A stretch of 64,000 nucleotides of DNA from Thiobacillus sp. (GCA_024235835.1 JACKLQ010000003.1:1-64000); one strand, 5' to 3'. Positions 19,802 to 31,462 are shown, numbered from the stretch's first letter. The notes: generated from the sequence alone by a model not told the origin. Made by a program: numbers and translations.

Positions 19802-20449
19802 TCAGCGGCCCAGGTCATCCAGCGGATCAAGCCCCAAACCAGTCAGCCGCCGATTCATCAACCCAAGCCGTTCGGCCATGCCTGCCCATGCCGCTTTGGC
19901 GAAAGCATCATGCTCGGCTTTCAACCGCTCATAGGTGCGCCAGTGCATCCCCTTGGGCTTGCCGCCTTGTGGGTTCGCTATCCCGGCATTCCACCCAAGC
20001 TGCTGCCGGATGGTGTCCGCCCGCCGCATTGCTCGATCATCATCCGTTTCCCGCTGGCACTGATAGGCCAGCTTGTGACAGTGCCGACAGGCGAAGTTGG
20101 AGCCCCCATAGAGAATCGCCACTCGCCGCCCACATCCACATGCCGGGCATAGGAACCACGCCCGACGGCCGCCCAGGTGGCAATCCGTCCAGTCCAGATA
20201 CACCGGGTATTCCATCGGTTGCCACTCGCCATTTCGATCCCTGGTCCGATAGATGAGAACCACGCGGTCGGATTCACTGCGAAGTTGAATGGACGCCACC
20301 TCCCTGCCGTTGACCGTCCAATGCCAGCCAAAGGCCTGGCCAGGGGTCAGCAGTCCTTTCCGTTGCAGCCGCCGAACGTCCAACGGCTGCATGTCGCTCG
20401 TGGTGTCCTTGCCGCCCTGGTATCGCCGCCCGCTTCCGATGCCACCCAT
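19802..20449 (-). CDS. Zinc-ribbon protein of integrative elements, unknown function
   Basis: The 215-residue protein begins MGGIGSGRRYQGGKDTTSDM and contains a likely zinc ribbon: CPACGCGRRVAILYG followed by FACRHCHKLAYQCQRE, that is, two Cys pairs. The C-terminus is basic and helical. I know this type of protein from bacterial genomic islands and prophage-like elements but no function is established. It lies between the replication-like operon and the hsd operon and is separated from each by more than 100 bases, so it is probably transcribed alone. Confidence 0.7.
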   Translation of the reverse strand: MGGIGSGRRYQGGKDTTSDMQPLDVRRLQRKGLLTPGQAFGWHWTVNGREVASIQLRSESDRVVLIYRTRDRNGEWQPMEYPVYLDWTDCHLGGRRAWFLCPACGCGRRVAILYGGSNFACRHCHKLAYQCQRETDDDRAMRRADTIRQQLGWNAGIANPQGGKPKGMHWRTYERLKAEHDAFAKAAWAGMAERLGLMNRRLTGLGLDPLDDLGR

Positions 20450-20565
20450 TTATCACGCTCCGATTTTGCCTAAATCATTTGGCAAGTTCGCGGTATCGTT
20501 TGGGCCTGTTCTGGCCTGATTCCGCGCCCTGCCTGGGTTTACGCTGGTTTTAATGATGTCCGGTT

Positions 20566-21384
20566 TCATGCGCCGCGCAGGTCTTTCAGCTTCAAAAGCA
20601 TGGCCAATGTCCGCTCAAATTTGCGGTCAAGGTGCGTTTCGTAGCGGTTCAGCTTCTCCAATCGGTGCGCTTGCAGCCCTTCGCCCAGGGTTTGCGCCTT
20701 GATTGCGGGGGTGTATTGGGCTTCCTGCACCATGCGATAGCAGATCGGTTCCAGCGACTCACGGATGAATTTGGCCAGCCCTTCGGCAGTTGCCGGGTAG
20801 GATTCTTCCTCGACATGCTCGTCCCACCAGTTGCGGGACTCCTGGATCAGCGCCCGCCTCGCCTTCTCATAGGCATTCGGCCCGCCCTTGCGAAGTATTG
20901 CCGCCGCCTTTTGGGTTGCCGCCAGATCAATTTCCGCGTTCCGCAGGTCCTTGGCTATCTCTTCGGGCGTCCCATCCATGAACTCCCGCAGGTCGGCATT
21001 CTCCCCAGTCAGGCCGCGTTGAAAAGGAGCAGCCGACGACACAACCGCCTTGGGGCTATTCACCGCGCTTTTCAATCCCTCGTTGATCTTCGCGCCTTCG
21101 GCCAGCAATACCCGCCGCTTCCGCCAAATGATTGTGGCAAGCTCTTCGATCAGGTGCCGTTCCGTCATGCCTGCCGGTCGGTGTTCCTCGATCAGCGCCG
21201 CCAACAGGTCGGCAAACTCGGCATGATCTTCATGTGCCAATACCGCCAGCTTGGAAAGAATGCCGTGCTTCAAGGCATTGAACCGCACAGGCTCATAGTT
21301 TCCCGCCCGCGCTACGGGTGCCGCTTCCTTGCGGAATATCAGCTCGGCATCGTTGATCGTTTCCGCTTCAATGGTCGCCATCAT
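20566..21384 (-). CDS. Conserved island protein of unknown function
   Basis: The 272-residue, mostly helical, charged protein contains VRFNALKHGILSKLAVLAHE and MTERHLIEELATIIWRKRRV, stretches I associate with a family found on integrative elements and near mobile genes; no activity is known. Its first ATG overlaps the stop of the preceding 211-residue gene (ATGATG around 21381-21384), making it the last gene of the coupled operon that starts with the AlpA-like gene. Confidence 0.7.
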   Translation of the reverse strand: MMATIEAETINDAELIFRKEAAPVARAGNYEPVRFNALKHGILSKLAVLAHEDHAEFADLLAALIEEHRPAGMTERHLIEELATIIWRKRRVLLAEGAKINEGLKSAVNSPKAVVSSAAPFQRGLTGENADLREFMDGTPEEIAKDLRNAEIDLAATQKAAAILRKGGPNAYEKARRALIQESRNWWDEHVEEESYPATAEGLAKFIRESLEPICYRMVQEAQYTPAIKAQTLGEGLQAHRLEKLNRYETHLDRKFERTLAMLLKLKDLRGA

Positions 21385-22016
21385 TGCCCCCTCTCGTCAG
21401 TTTCCACCACCCACCGCCAGCCCTCGGGGGCAGATCGCGCGCCATCCAGGGCCAGGGCCAATTCATCGCCGGAGTAATGCCAGCGTTCGGCCATCGCCAG
21501 GATGCTCCGCTCCAGGCCGTGGTCAAGCCGCGCCCGCCATGCCTTGCAAGTCTTGCCGTTGTCCGGTGAATAGCGGATCACCCCGGGCACGGCAGACAGG
21601 CCAGCGGCCACAGGTTCACCGCAAGGGGCGGGATCGCTGTCCCGGTGCCGTGTTGGGCGATGCTGGCAGGTGTTGCAGGCTGGAACCGGAGTAGGCTTAG
21701 GCGGGATCGGTTCAGCCGCTATAGCGTCCGGGTGCCGTTCCAGAATGTCGGTATGGGTCGCGTCCGGGTAGCAGGCCACTTCCAGCGGATCGCGGTCGGG
21801 GAAGTGAATCAGCCACCAGCGGGAAGCCGTCGCCGTGTCGCCAGCGCCGACTTTTGCCGGGGGTGCGGTTTTATCTCCCTTGGGGTTTGCTACTGCTACA
21901 GTTGCTATTCTTGCTACTGTTGCCGCCTCCCCCTTGGGTTGAGTAGCAGAAATAGCAGGAATAGCAGTAGCAAGGCTCCCGGTTTGCTTTTCCCGAAGTC
22001 TGGATAGCAAACTCAT
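21381..22016 (-). CDS. Unknown protein downstream of the DUF3987 gene
   Basis: The 211-residue protein has a low-complexity Ala/Thr/Val-rich N-terminal third, then SRWWLIHFPDRDPLEVACYP and a Cys/His cluster CNTCQHRPTRHRDSDPAPCG, which could bind zinc or be disulfide-like debris. I do not recognise it beyond co-occurrence with DUF3987 genes. Its ATG overlaps the DUF3987 stop by four bases, so it is translated as part of that operon. Confidence 0.65.
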   Translation of the reverse strand: MSLLSRLREKQTGSLATAIPAISATQPKGEAATVARIATVAVANPKGDKTAPPAKVGAGDTATASRWWLIHFPDRDPLEVACYPDATHTDILERHPDAIAAEPIPPKPTPVPACNTCQHRPTRHRDSDPAPCGEPVAAGLSAVPGVIRYSPDNGKTCKAWRARLDHGLERSILAMAERWHYSGDELALALDGARSAPEGWRWVVETDERGQ

Positions 22017-23617
22017 GGTGCCACCCCCACCAGCGCTGGGTTAAGGTGAATCGTCAGCCGCTTGCCGTCCTTCACCAGTTGCAAGCGGTCAAGCTCGGCA
22101 AGCTCCCGGATCGCCGCATCAAGCCGCGCACCATCCCGCAATGGCCCATGCTGGCGAACATGATTTTTCCCTACCATGTGCGTCCGCTGTTGCCTGCAAT
22201 GTTCGATCAGCCAGCTATCCAGCCGCGCCGCGTCTGCCAGTTCCGACGGTAGCGCAAGCTCACCAAAGAAGCGCCGGGCTTCGGATAGGTGCCATGCTGT
22301 TATCAGGCTTGCCCGCTCGAAACTATCCAGCCCGATTGCGCCGCCCATGCCATGCTCGAATTGCTGGAACAGTGCCGCCAGCCGTGCCGCGTTGTCGGCG
22401 GATTTGCTCGCCACGTCCCGCACGTCGTAAAACTCGCCACCGCTCGCAAGTTCGCTTTCAATGGCATCGTGATAATCCACCCATGCCGCTTTCGCGTCCG
22501 GTGCCAGTGACAGCATGGCGGGGGTCAGTGCGCCATCTTCATCAATGGGGGCGGGTTGATTCAGGGTCGCGGCAATGCGCCGATGGAATGCGGCCAGGTG
22601 CGGCCAGTTTGCAGGGGCTTCGGTGAATGGCCGCTGCCCTTGGGTTGATTCAGGCCATGCCACAAGGAAGCGGGCAAGGAAGCCCGTCCCCCGCGCCAGC
22701 CCACCTGACTTGCTGAAATACTCCCGCAGGGTTGTTTCCTGAATCATCAAGCCCATCGTCAGCCGCGCCCCGCGCACGGTGAAGGATTCCGAAGTGCGCC
22801 GCCCAATCGAATGTGCCCCGCCATCCCATAGGACATTCAGCAAGGCCAGATTCCGCATGGCGCTATCCTTGCCCATGCCATGCGAACCGAATACCACGCC
22901 CGCCTCGCTCGATAGGACGCCCGCCGACGGCCATTGCTTTGCAAGGCTCCAAGCAAGGTTTTCCGGGGTTTCGTCGCCAAGGATTAGCCTCGGTACTCGC
23001 GGGGGTTTCGGCTCTTCCTGTTGCAGTTGCGCCAGATCAGTCCGCAGCGTGTCGGTCGGTTTGCCCTTCTTCCCGGCATCCTTCACCGCCGACAGGATGC
23101 CGTCGCGTTCCGCTTCCCACGCGGCAATCGCGGCCTGGTATTCCTTGATCGCCGGTTTCATCACCTCGGCTTGCTCTTCCTGATACTGGCGGATGGCCGA
23201 AGTGAAGAAGTTGTCGCAAGTGGATTTCCGCTCGCCAGACTCGGCAATGGTCAGCAGGAACAGCCCGACAGGCCCATGCAGTTTTTCCGCTCGCTTCGCG
23301 TCAATGTGCGCTTGGCAGGCCAGCGACAGCGCCGCCAGTGCCGACGATGCCACCAGCGGCAAGGGGGCTTTGACGAATCCCGCCACCTCTTCCACCGCCG
23401 CCCTGATGGTGTCGGGCAGGGCATCCAGCGGATAGGCTTCCGGCTCGATCTTCGCTGATAGTGGTTGCGGGTCGGGCCATTTCTGACGCTCCAGAACCGC
23501 GCTGGTTGCGTCTTCTAAGCTGGGTTGGTCTATTGATATCGCCCGGCCCTTTCGGGCTGCCCTGGCCGCGTCTATGCGTGCAGCGGCCTGGTCGTAGCGG
23601 ATCAGTGCGTTGTCCAT
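22013..23617 (-). CDS. DUF3987 (YfjI-type) protein, probable element replication ATPase
   Basis: The 534-residue protein fits DUF3987: after a variable N-terminus come YPLDALPDTIRAAVEEVAGF and the P-loop-like segment LLTIAESGERKSTCDNFFTS, a degenerate Walker A with Gly-Glu-Arg-Lys-Ser. Later FGSHGMGKDSAMRNLALLNV and GLARGTGFLARFLVAWPEST fit the family. Such proteins sit beside primases in satellites and islands and are thought to act in element replication. The start overlaps the primase gene by 16 bases. Confidence 0.82.
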   Translation of the reverse strand: MDNALIRYDQAAARIDAARAARKGRAISIDQPSLEDATSAVLERQKWPDPQPLSAKIEPEAYPLDALPDTIRAAVEEVAGFVKAPLPLVASSALAALSLACQAHIDAKRAEKLHGPVGLFLLTIAESGERKSTCDNFFTSAIRQYQEEQAEVMKPAIKEYQAAIAAWEAERDGILSAVKDAGKKGKPTDTLRTDLAQLQQEEPKPPRVPRLILGDETPENLAWSLAKQWPSAGVLSSEAGVVFGSHGMGKDSAMRNLALLNVLWDGGAHSIGRRTSESFTVRGARLTMGLMIQETTLREYFSKSGGLARGTGFLARFLVAWPESTQGQRPFTEAPANWPHLAAFHRRIAATLNQPAPIDEDGALTPAMLSLAPDAKAAWVDYHDAIESELASGGEFYDVRDVASKSADNAARLAALFQQFEHGMGGAIGLDSFERASLITAWHLSEARRFFGELALPSELADAARLDSWLIEHCRQQRTHMVGKNHVRQHGPLRDGARLDAAIRELAELDRLQLVKDGKRLTIHLNPALVGVAP

Positions 23618-24027
23618 ACCACCCCCTCCGCATCTTCGATGCGTTCCACAGCCAGGGCCAGGCGCTCGAAGTCGGCATCCGACAAGGGCTTGCCTTCCAG
23701 CGTTTCCAGGGCGGCCAGGTACACGAGCCTGGCCTCGAAGGCGAGACAGCGCAGGGCATCCTCAGCAGAGAATGGACGACGTTCAGGCTTGCGTCCATCC
23801 GGTAGGGGTCGGGGCGGGAACAGGTCGGAGAGTTCCATCCCCACGGCGGCCACCACTTCATGCACGGAACAGCCCGCGAAGCAGTGAACCAGAGTTCGGC
23901 CATCGTCCAGTTCCCGGATGGCCAGGGATGGGCCACGGTCATCATGGGCAGGACAGCGGGCCAGCCACCTATCCAGGCCGGTGCGCTTCACATGGTCCAG
24001 GCGGGAAAGCAGGTCGTTCGTGCTCAT
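23602..24027 (-). CDS. CHC2-type zinc-finger primase fragment/protein
   Basis: The 141-residue protein carries a zinc finger of the DnaG/phage primase type: WLARCPAHDDRGPSLAIREL then LVHCFAGCSVHEVVAAVG (Cys, His, Cys, Cys). The catalytic TOPRIM part of a full primase is absent, so it probably binds template DNA and works with the DUF3987 protein encoded next. The gene starts at ATG 24027 overlapping the stop of the small upstream gene and overlaps the DUF3987 gene by 16 bases. Confidence 0.82.
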   Translation of the reverse strand: MSTNDLLSRLDHVKRTGLDRWLARCPAHDDRGPSLAIRELDDGRTLVHCFAGCSVHEVVAAVGMELSDLFPPRPLPDGRKPERRPFSAEDALRCLAFEARLVYLAALETLEGKPLSDADFERLALAVERIEDAEGVVWTTH

Positions 24028-24194
24028 CGCCGCCCCCTTGGCCAGCCGCCCTTTTGCTGGCGGATGCGTGAAGGCTTCCCCAGCGACACCCAGCTTTGCA
24101 GGTCGACATTGGATTTTTGGGTAAACTCTTGGCTATCAGAAGTCTTTGGGGTCGGGCGGTCGCCACCGTTCCGGCCCTTGTTGTTTTTGGTCAT
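24024..24194 (-). CDS. Small basic protein of unknown function
   Basis: A 56-residue basic, Gln/Asn/Lys-rich protein (starts MTKNNKGRNGGDRPTPKTSD). ATG 24194 has AAGGGG at a fair distance upstream. It begins 11 bases after the AlpA-like stop and its stop overlaps the primase start by ATGA, so its position in a coupled operon supports real translation. No domain is recognisable. Confidence 0.55.
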   Translation of the reverse strand: MTKNNKGRNGGDRPTPKTSDSQEFTQKSNVDLQSWVSLGKPSRIRQQKGGWPRGRR

Positions 24195-24205
24195 GGCCCG
24201 CCCCT

Positions 24206-24475
24206 TCAAGCCTTAGCAATCAGGGTGCGGATGCTCTCGACTTTCCAGAAGGTGCCGCGTCCGTTTCCTACCTTCACGGGCGCAGGGAATCGCCCGCTCT
24301 TCACGCCCTCCCACCAGCAGGATTTCCCTACGGGCACGATTGCAGGTTTTCCGGGACGGGGGCGCTTCGGCCCCTTCCCGCGTTTGCGGTTTTCGGCGGC
24401 TTGTTGCTCGGTCACTTCCTCTTGGCCGATGATTTGGGCCAGGGTCAGAAAGCCGGTTTCGGGTAGTTGGTTCAT
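24206..24475 (-). CDS. AlpA-like excisionase/regulator
   Basis: An 89-residue protein with the features of the AlpA/MerR-like DNA-binding family: PETGFLTLAQIIGQ at the N-terminus and GKSCWWEGVKSGRFPAPVKV then TFWKVESIRTLIAK, the recognisable winged-helix part. A Lys/Arg/Pro-rich insert (RKRGKGPKRPRPGKP) lies between them. Family members control integrase genes and excision in P4-like elements. ATG 24475 fits the family start; the open frame reaches further up without homology. It heads the coupled operon of replication-type genes. Confidence 0.8.
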   Translation of the reverse strand: MNQLPETGFLTLAQIIGQEEVTEQQAAENRKRGKGPKRPRPGKPAIVPVGKSCWWEGVKSGRFPAPVKVGNGRGTFWKVESIRTLIAKA

Positions 24476-24703
24476 GAGTGCTCCATGAGAAGATCCCGCG
24501 AGTCGGCATTTCCTCCGTCCCCGCAGGGGTCTCATCGAGCCTATTGGCGAGCGTTGCGCTCACCATCACCGGACTAGCCCCAGAAGGCGTTCAGGCCGGC
24601 AGTAGTCTCACGGCTTAACTTCGCGTGAGGTTCGCCCCTCGTAAGGGCACAGGCGATGCAGTTTTTTAGACCATCCGGTTTCGTCCGTCAAGCTCCAAAT
24701 AGG
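24476..24703. other. Gap between integrase gene and AlpA-like operon
   Basis: About 230 nt with no gene. It must hold the promoter of the AlpA-led operon. Beyond a short T run near 24662-24667, I see no clear promoter, hairpin or repeat. Confidence 0.4.
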
Positions 24704-25954
24704 CTACGCTGCCCGCTTGATCGGCTTCTCCTTGTCGTCGTTCTTTGCCATGCCATCAACCATGTCCGCCCATTGCTGCATCATGGCCCGCCGCTCTTCG
24801 AGATATTCGGCCTGGTTGTAGCTGGCCCTTACCTTGTTGCGCTCGGCATGCGCTAGCTGGCGCTCGATCACGTCAGGCCGAAAGCCGATTTCGTTCAGGA
24901 TGGTTGAAGCCGTCGCCCGGAAGCCATGCGCCGAGAATGAAAACCCGATGGAACTTGTTTTGCCGTTAAAACCCATTCGCTCCAGCGCTCGATTCAGTGT
25001 TGTTGCTGACATGCAAGTTTTTGGGGTTCGATAGTTTGGAAACAGGAAGTCACGTGTTCCGGTGTAGGTGTGCAGTTCCCGAAGCAATTCCACGGCTTGC
25101 CGGGATAGGGGAACAATGTGCGGCTCCCGCATTTTCATCCGCTCGGCAGGGACGCGCCATTCCGCTCGGTCAAGGTCAATTTCCATCCAATGCGCTGCAC
25201 GCAATTCCACGGTTCGGAATGGATTTAGCAACATCAGCCGCAAGGCGATAACAGTAGTCCGATACCCGGCATAGCCTTCCAGCGCCTTCACGAAATTGGC
25301 TATCTGGTCGCGGTTCAATGGTTTGGCGTGCTTTACCTTTGGGCGATGAATCGCGCCCTTCAATGCCGCCGCTGGATCGGCATCCGCCCGCAGGGTTGCC
25401 ACGGCATAGCGGAATACTGCCGAAGCCCATTGCCGCACCAGCAAGGCGACAGTCTCAGCGCCGCGTGTCTCGATTGCTTTCACGATTTCCAGCAGTTGCG
25501 CCGCCGTCACGTTCCTAATGGGATGCTTACCGATTTTGGGAAATACATCGGCTTCCATGAATCGCTCAACTTGCCGAAGGTAGTAGGGTGTCCATGTCGG
25601 CTTTTTCTTGGCTATCCACTCCCGTGCCACGGCCTCGAAAGTGTTGGTGCTTTCGGTATGGGTTGCTAGCCGTTCGGTTTGTCTCTGGTGCGCCGGGTGA
25701 ATGCCTTGCTTCACTAGCACCCGAGCCCTGTCTCTTTCCTTCCGGGCATCGTCAAGCGATACATGCCCCTCCCGCTTGTCGCCGAAATACTCACCGATGG
25801 CATAGATGTTTTCCTTGCCAGCGATGCGATAGCGGAAGCGCCAGAGCTTCGCGCCGGATGGTCTGACCTCCAAGTAAAGCCAGCCGCCATCAGGCAAGCG
25901 TATCGGCTTGTCGCCGGGCTTGGTGTTGCGGATTTTCGCGTCGGTGAGGGGCAT
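24704..25954 (-). CDS. int: Tyrosine recombinase (P4-type integrase with DUF4102 arm-binding domain)
   Basis: The 416-residue integrase should insert and excise the island. The N-terminal arm-binding DUF4102 domain is clear (LTDAKIRNTKPGDKPIRLPD, then GWLYLEVRPSGAKLWRFRYR). The core-binding SAM-like domain covers about 110-210. The catalytic domain shows the first Arg in NPFRTVELRAAHWMEID, then FSAHGFRATASTILNE (His-x-x-Arg) and LAHAERNKVRASYNQAEYL with the nucleophile Tyr. I chose ATG 25954 because the longer frame would run through the terminal repeats at 25974-26004. The gene lies at the island's right end beside its attachment site, as is typical. Confidence 0.94.
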   Translation of the reverse strand: MPLTDAKIRNTKPGDKPIRLPDGGWLYLEVRPSGAKLWRFRYRIAGKENIYAIGEYFGDKREGHVSLDDARKERDRARVLVKQGIHPAHQRQTERLATHTESTNTFEAVAREWIAKKKPTWTPYYLRQVERFMEADVFPKIGKHPIRNVTAAQLLEIVKAIETRGAETVALLVRQWASAVFRYAVATLRADADPAAALKGAIHRPKVKHAKPLNRDQIANFVKALEGYAGYRTTVIALRLMLLNPFRTVELRAAHWMEIDLDRAEWRVPAERMKMREPHIVPLSRQAVELLRELHTYTGTRDFLFPNYRTPKTCMSATTLNRALERMGFNGKTSSIGFSFSAHGFRATASTILNEIGFRPDVIERQLAHAERNKVRASYNQAEYLEERRAMMQQWADMVDGMAKNDDKEKPIKRAA

Positions 25955-25973
25955 GATGCGGGTATCCGGGGGA

Positions 25974-26004
25974 TTGATACCCGCCACGGTACCCGCTATT
26001 TCTT
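25974..26004 (+). repeat. Right terminal repeat of the island, probable integrase arm sites
   Basis: Matches 6561-6591 at 27 of 31 positions in the same orientation. It has one GATACCCGC, one GGTACCCGC and the shared end CGCTATTTCTT. An inverted copy of the motif (GCGGGTATCC) is at 25959-25968. It lies 20 bases upstream of the integrase start. Confidence 0.65.
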
Positions 26005-26116
26005 CGGATGGCAACGGACAATACCGACTGCCGTAGGATCCTAAAACCGCATGGATACTGGGTTTTGCGTTGTGTTTCGGCCTGCCTCGGGCTTGGTCGG
26101 ATGCCGATGATGATTT

Positions 26117-26133
26117 TCGATCATCAGCAGCAT
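26117..26133. other. Right attachment core, ghost of the trpG start
   Basis: TCGATCATCAGCAGCAT matches the left core at 16 of 17 positions. On the minus strand it reads ATGCTGCTGATGATCGA, again Met-Leu-Leu-Met-Ile, after which the sequence no longer resembles trpG. It lies 56 bases beyond the HDOD stop, which is where trpG would have started before insertion. Confidence 0.75.
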
Positions 26134-26189
26134 GACGTCTGCATCCTGTTGAATTGCCTCAAAAGTCAGGACGGGAAGGTTACCCGTTT

Positions 26190-27070
26190 TCAGCGCGGGT
26201 TGACGATCTCTATGAGTTCGTAGGCCTGGATGAGAGAGATGTCCGCCACTTCCATGAGGTCCTCCTCCCGGATGCCCAGGTCCATCCACACCACGTCATC
26301 GAACACCGGCTTGTAGAGCAATTCTCCGGGGCCAAGCTTGATGTCCGGCGACAGGAAGCGGGCCATGTCCGCCGCCACCTGCAGGATGGCCCGTTCCCGG
26401 GGATAGTCGGTGAACTTTTCGCTCTGCAGCTGGTTGGCCACCACGTTCTGCAGGATGGGGGGAAGACGCCAGGACTTCAGCAGTTCGCCCCCCAGCTCCG
26501 CGTAGCTGAATCCGAACACGTTGCGTTCTGAGGCGATGATGGCGGCCTCGCTGGTGTCCTCCGCCTGGGACAGCACTTCCCTGTAGAGGTTGGGACGGGC
26601 CTCGAAGAACACCAGGCGGCCGATCTTGTGCAGCAGGCCGGCCAGGAACATCTGCTCGCTTTCATGGAGCCGGCAGCGCTTGGACAGGTTGCGGGCCACC
26701 ACGCCGCAGGCCACGCTGTTGTCCCAGAAGCTCTTCATGTTCACGAATTCGCCGGGAATGCCCTGGAAGCGCTTGATGAAAGCGGCCGCCAGCACCAGGT
26801 CCCGCAGGGCGCCGTGGCCGATGAGGGTGATGGCCCGGGACAGGGTGTCCACCTTGCTGGGCAGGCCATACCAGGCGCTGTTGGCCAGGCGCAGCACCGT
26901 GGCGGCCAGGCCCGCATCCAGCTGAAGCACGTCCACGATCTGCTTGTTGGTGGTATCGGGGGCACCCACCATCTCGTTGAGGCGCAGGGCCACGTCCGGC
27001 AGGCTGAAGAGGCTCTGCACTTCCTGCACCAGGAGGTGGGGGGTCAGGGCTTCACGTTCCATGGTAAGCA

Positions 27071-27074
<4 letters not shown>
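26190..27074 (-). CDS. HDOD-domain signalling protein
   Basis: A 294-residue protein made mostly of one HDOD domain, a catalytically degenerate relative of HD phosphohydrolases found in bacterial signalling. Typical stretches are FSLPDVALRLNEMVG, LQLDAGLAATVLRLANSAWY, ALRDLVLAAAFIKRFQGIP and EQMFLAGLLHKIGRLVFFEA, where HK replaces the catalytic HD pair. The start overlaps the uvrA stop (ATGATG), with GAGG just before; either of the two adjacent ATGs could be used. Before the island inserted, trpG would have followed about 56 bases downstream. A partner or ligand is not apparent. Confidence 0.9.
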
Positions 27075-29890
<2,816 letters not shown>

Positions 29891-29967
29891 GGCAGGGCAA
29901 CTTGGGAGTGCGCAGGAAACGGCTAATATTACGAGCCTTTGCACATCCACCCAAACCACATTTCCCC

Positions 29968-31362
29968 GTGCCTTCCCATAATAATTCCCTGCTACCCTCC
30001 GAGCGCCGCGCCGCCCTGTCCCTGGCCGGTATTTTCGGCCTGCGCATGCTGGGCATGTTTCTCATCCTGCCGGTGTTCGCCCTGTTCGCGAAAACCCTGC
30101 CCGGGGGCGAGGACCACACCCTGGTGGGTCTGACCCTGGGTATCTACGGCCTCACCCAGGCCATCCTCATGATCCCCTTCGGCATGGCTTCGGACCGCTT
30201 CGGCAGGAAGCCGGTGATCATCGTCGGCCTCTTGATCTTTGCCCTGGGCAGCTTCCTGGCGGCGTCGGCGGATACCCTCATGGGGGTGCTGCTGGGCCGC
30301 GCCCTGCAGGGGGCCGGAGCCGTGTCGGCGGCCGTGTCCGCCCTGCTGGCGGACCTGACCCGGGAGGAGAAGCGCACCCAGGCCATGGCCATGATCGGCA
30401 GCACCATCGGCCTGTCCTTCGCCTTTTCCCTGGCTGCCGGCCCCGCCATCTACCGCTGGATCGGTGTGCCCGGCATGTTCGCCCTCACCGGGGTGCTGTC
30501 CCTCGCGGCCATCCTGGTGCTCAAGTTCGTCACCCCCAACCCGGGCCACAGCGCCTTCCACTCCGATGCCCAGGCCAATCCGGCCCGGCTCAAGGACGTG
30601 GTCCGCAACGGCGAGCTGCTGCGCCTGAACTGGGGCATCTTCGCCCTCCACGCGGCCCAGATGGCCATGTTCACCGTGGTGCCCTTCGCCCTGGTGCAGG
30701 CTGGAAACCTGGACCTCCAGCACCACTGGCAGGTCTACCTGCCGGTGCTGGTGGGTAGCCTGGTGCTCATGGTGCCGGCCATCATCTATGGCGAAAAGCG
30801 GGGCGAACTGAAGCGGGTGTTCGTCGCCGCCATCGCCCTCATGGTGGGCGCCCAGGTGGGCCTGGCCTTGAGCATGGACGCCTTCTGGGGCCTGGTGGGG
30901 GCCCTGTTCGCCTATTTCGTGGCCTTCAACGTGCTGGAGGCCACCCTGCCTTCGCTGATTTCCAAGATCGCGCCACCGGAGGCCAAGGGCACGGCCATGG
31001 GCGTGTACAACACCTCCCAGGCCCTGGGCCTGTTCTTCGGTGGCGGCGTGGGGGGCTGGCTGGCCCAGCATCAGGGCTTCTTCGCCGTGTTCGTCTTCTG
31101 CGGCGTGCTCATGGTGGTGTGGCTGTTGCTGGCCATGTCCATGACGCCCCCTCCCCGGGTGAAGACCCAGATGTTCCACGTGGGCCACCTTACCGCGGCC
31201 GAGGCCCGGGCCCTCTCCACCAACCTGGTGGTGTTCTCCGGCGTGGAAGCCGTCACCGTCATGGCCGAGGAAGGGGCCGTGCTGCTGAAAGTGAGCCAGA
31301 CGGGCTGGGACGAGGAAGGCGTGCGCCAGCTTCTGCTTCACAAGGGCCGACCGGAGGAATGA
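29968..31362 (+). CDS. YajR-like major facilitator transporter
   Basis: The 464-residue inner-membrane protein has about twelve helices, beginning with ALSLAGIFGLRMLGMFLILP and MFS motif A as SDRFGRKPVIIVG in the loop between helices 2 and 3. After the last helix, about 70 cytosolic residues (from PPPRVKTQMFHVGHLTAAEA to the end) resemble the extra C-terminal alpha/beta domain of E. coli YajR. The likely start is GTG 29968, shortly before the first helix; no suitable ATG is near. It lies between divergent uvrA and ssb, a conserved order. The transported compound is unknown, probably exported drugs or metabolites. Confidence 0.88.
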   Translation: MPSHNNSLLPSERRAALSLAGIFGLRMLGMFLILPVFALFAKTLPGGEDHTLVGLTLGIYGLTQAILMIPFGMASDRFGRKPVIIVGLLIFALGSFLAASADTLMGVLLGRALQGAGAVSAAVSALLADLTREEKRTQAMAMIGSTIGLSFAFSLAAGPAIYRWIGVPGMFALTGVLSLAAILVLKFVTPNPGHSAFHSDAQANPARLKDVVRNGELLRLNWGIFALHAAQMAMFTVVPFALVQAGNLDLQHHWQVYLPVLVGSLVLMVPAIIYGEKRGELKRVFVAAIALMVGAQVGLALSMDAFWGLVGALFAYFVAFNVLEATLPSLISKIAPPEAKGTAMGVYNTSQALGLFFGGGVGGWLAQHQGFFAVFVFCGVLMVVWLLLAMSMTPPPRVKTQMFHVGHLTAAEARALSTNLVVFSGVEAVTVMAEEGAVLLKVSQTGWDEEGVRQLLLHKGRPEE

Positions 31363-31462
31363 CCCCTGCCGTCCGGGTCAGGCGGCGGACCGGGCGGGGG
31401 ACATTTCGGTTATCCTTTGCCGCCTTCCCACGAACATCACCTTGCAGCAAAAGGAAAACGCC

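Larger units (their letters stand above)
6494..26133. mobile_element. Integrated island (P4-like satellite or small integrative element) with defence cargo
   Basis: The ends are set by 17-nt sequences at 6494-6510 and 26117-26133 that differ at one base, and by 31-nt repeats just inside them. The element carries an integrase at one end, an AlpA-like regulator, a primase and a DUF3987 protein, then cargo genes, almost all on the minus strand. I see no genes for virion proteins, packaging, relaxase or conjugation, so movement probably needs a helper or relies on excision alone. Joining the outer flanks across the shared sequence restores trpG directly downstream of the HDOD gene, which supports the boundaries. 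The class (satellite, IME or genomic island) is inference. Confidence 0.85.

Noticed and set aside
25955..26014. Longer start for the integrase
   Set aside because: The added 20 residues cross the 31-nt terminal repeat and lie before the DUF4102 domain start; ATG 25954 fits the family.
6494..26133. Prophage
   Set aside because: No capsid, portal, terminase, tail or lysis genes are present; the gene set fits a satellite or small integrative element.
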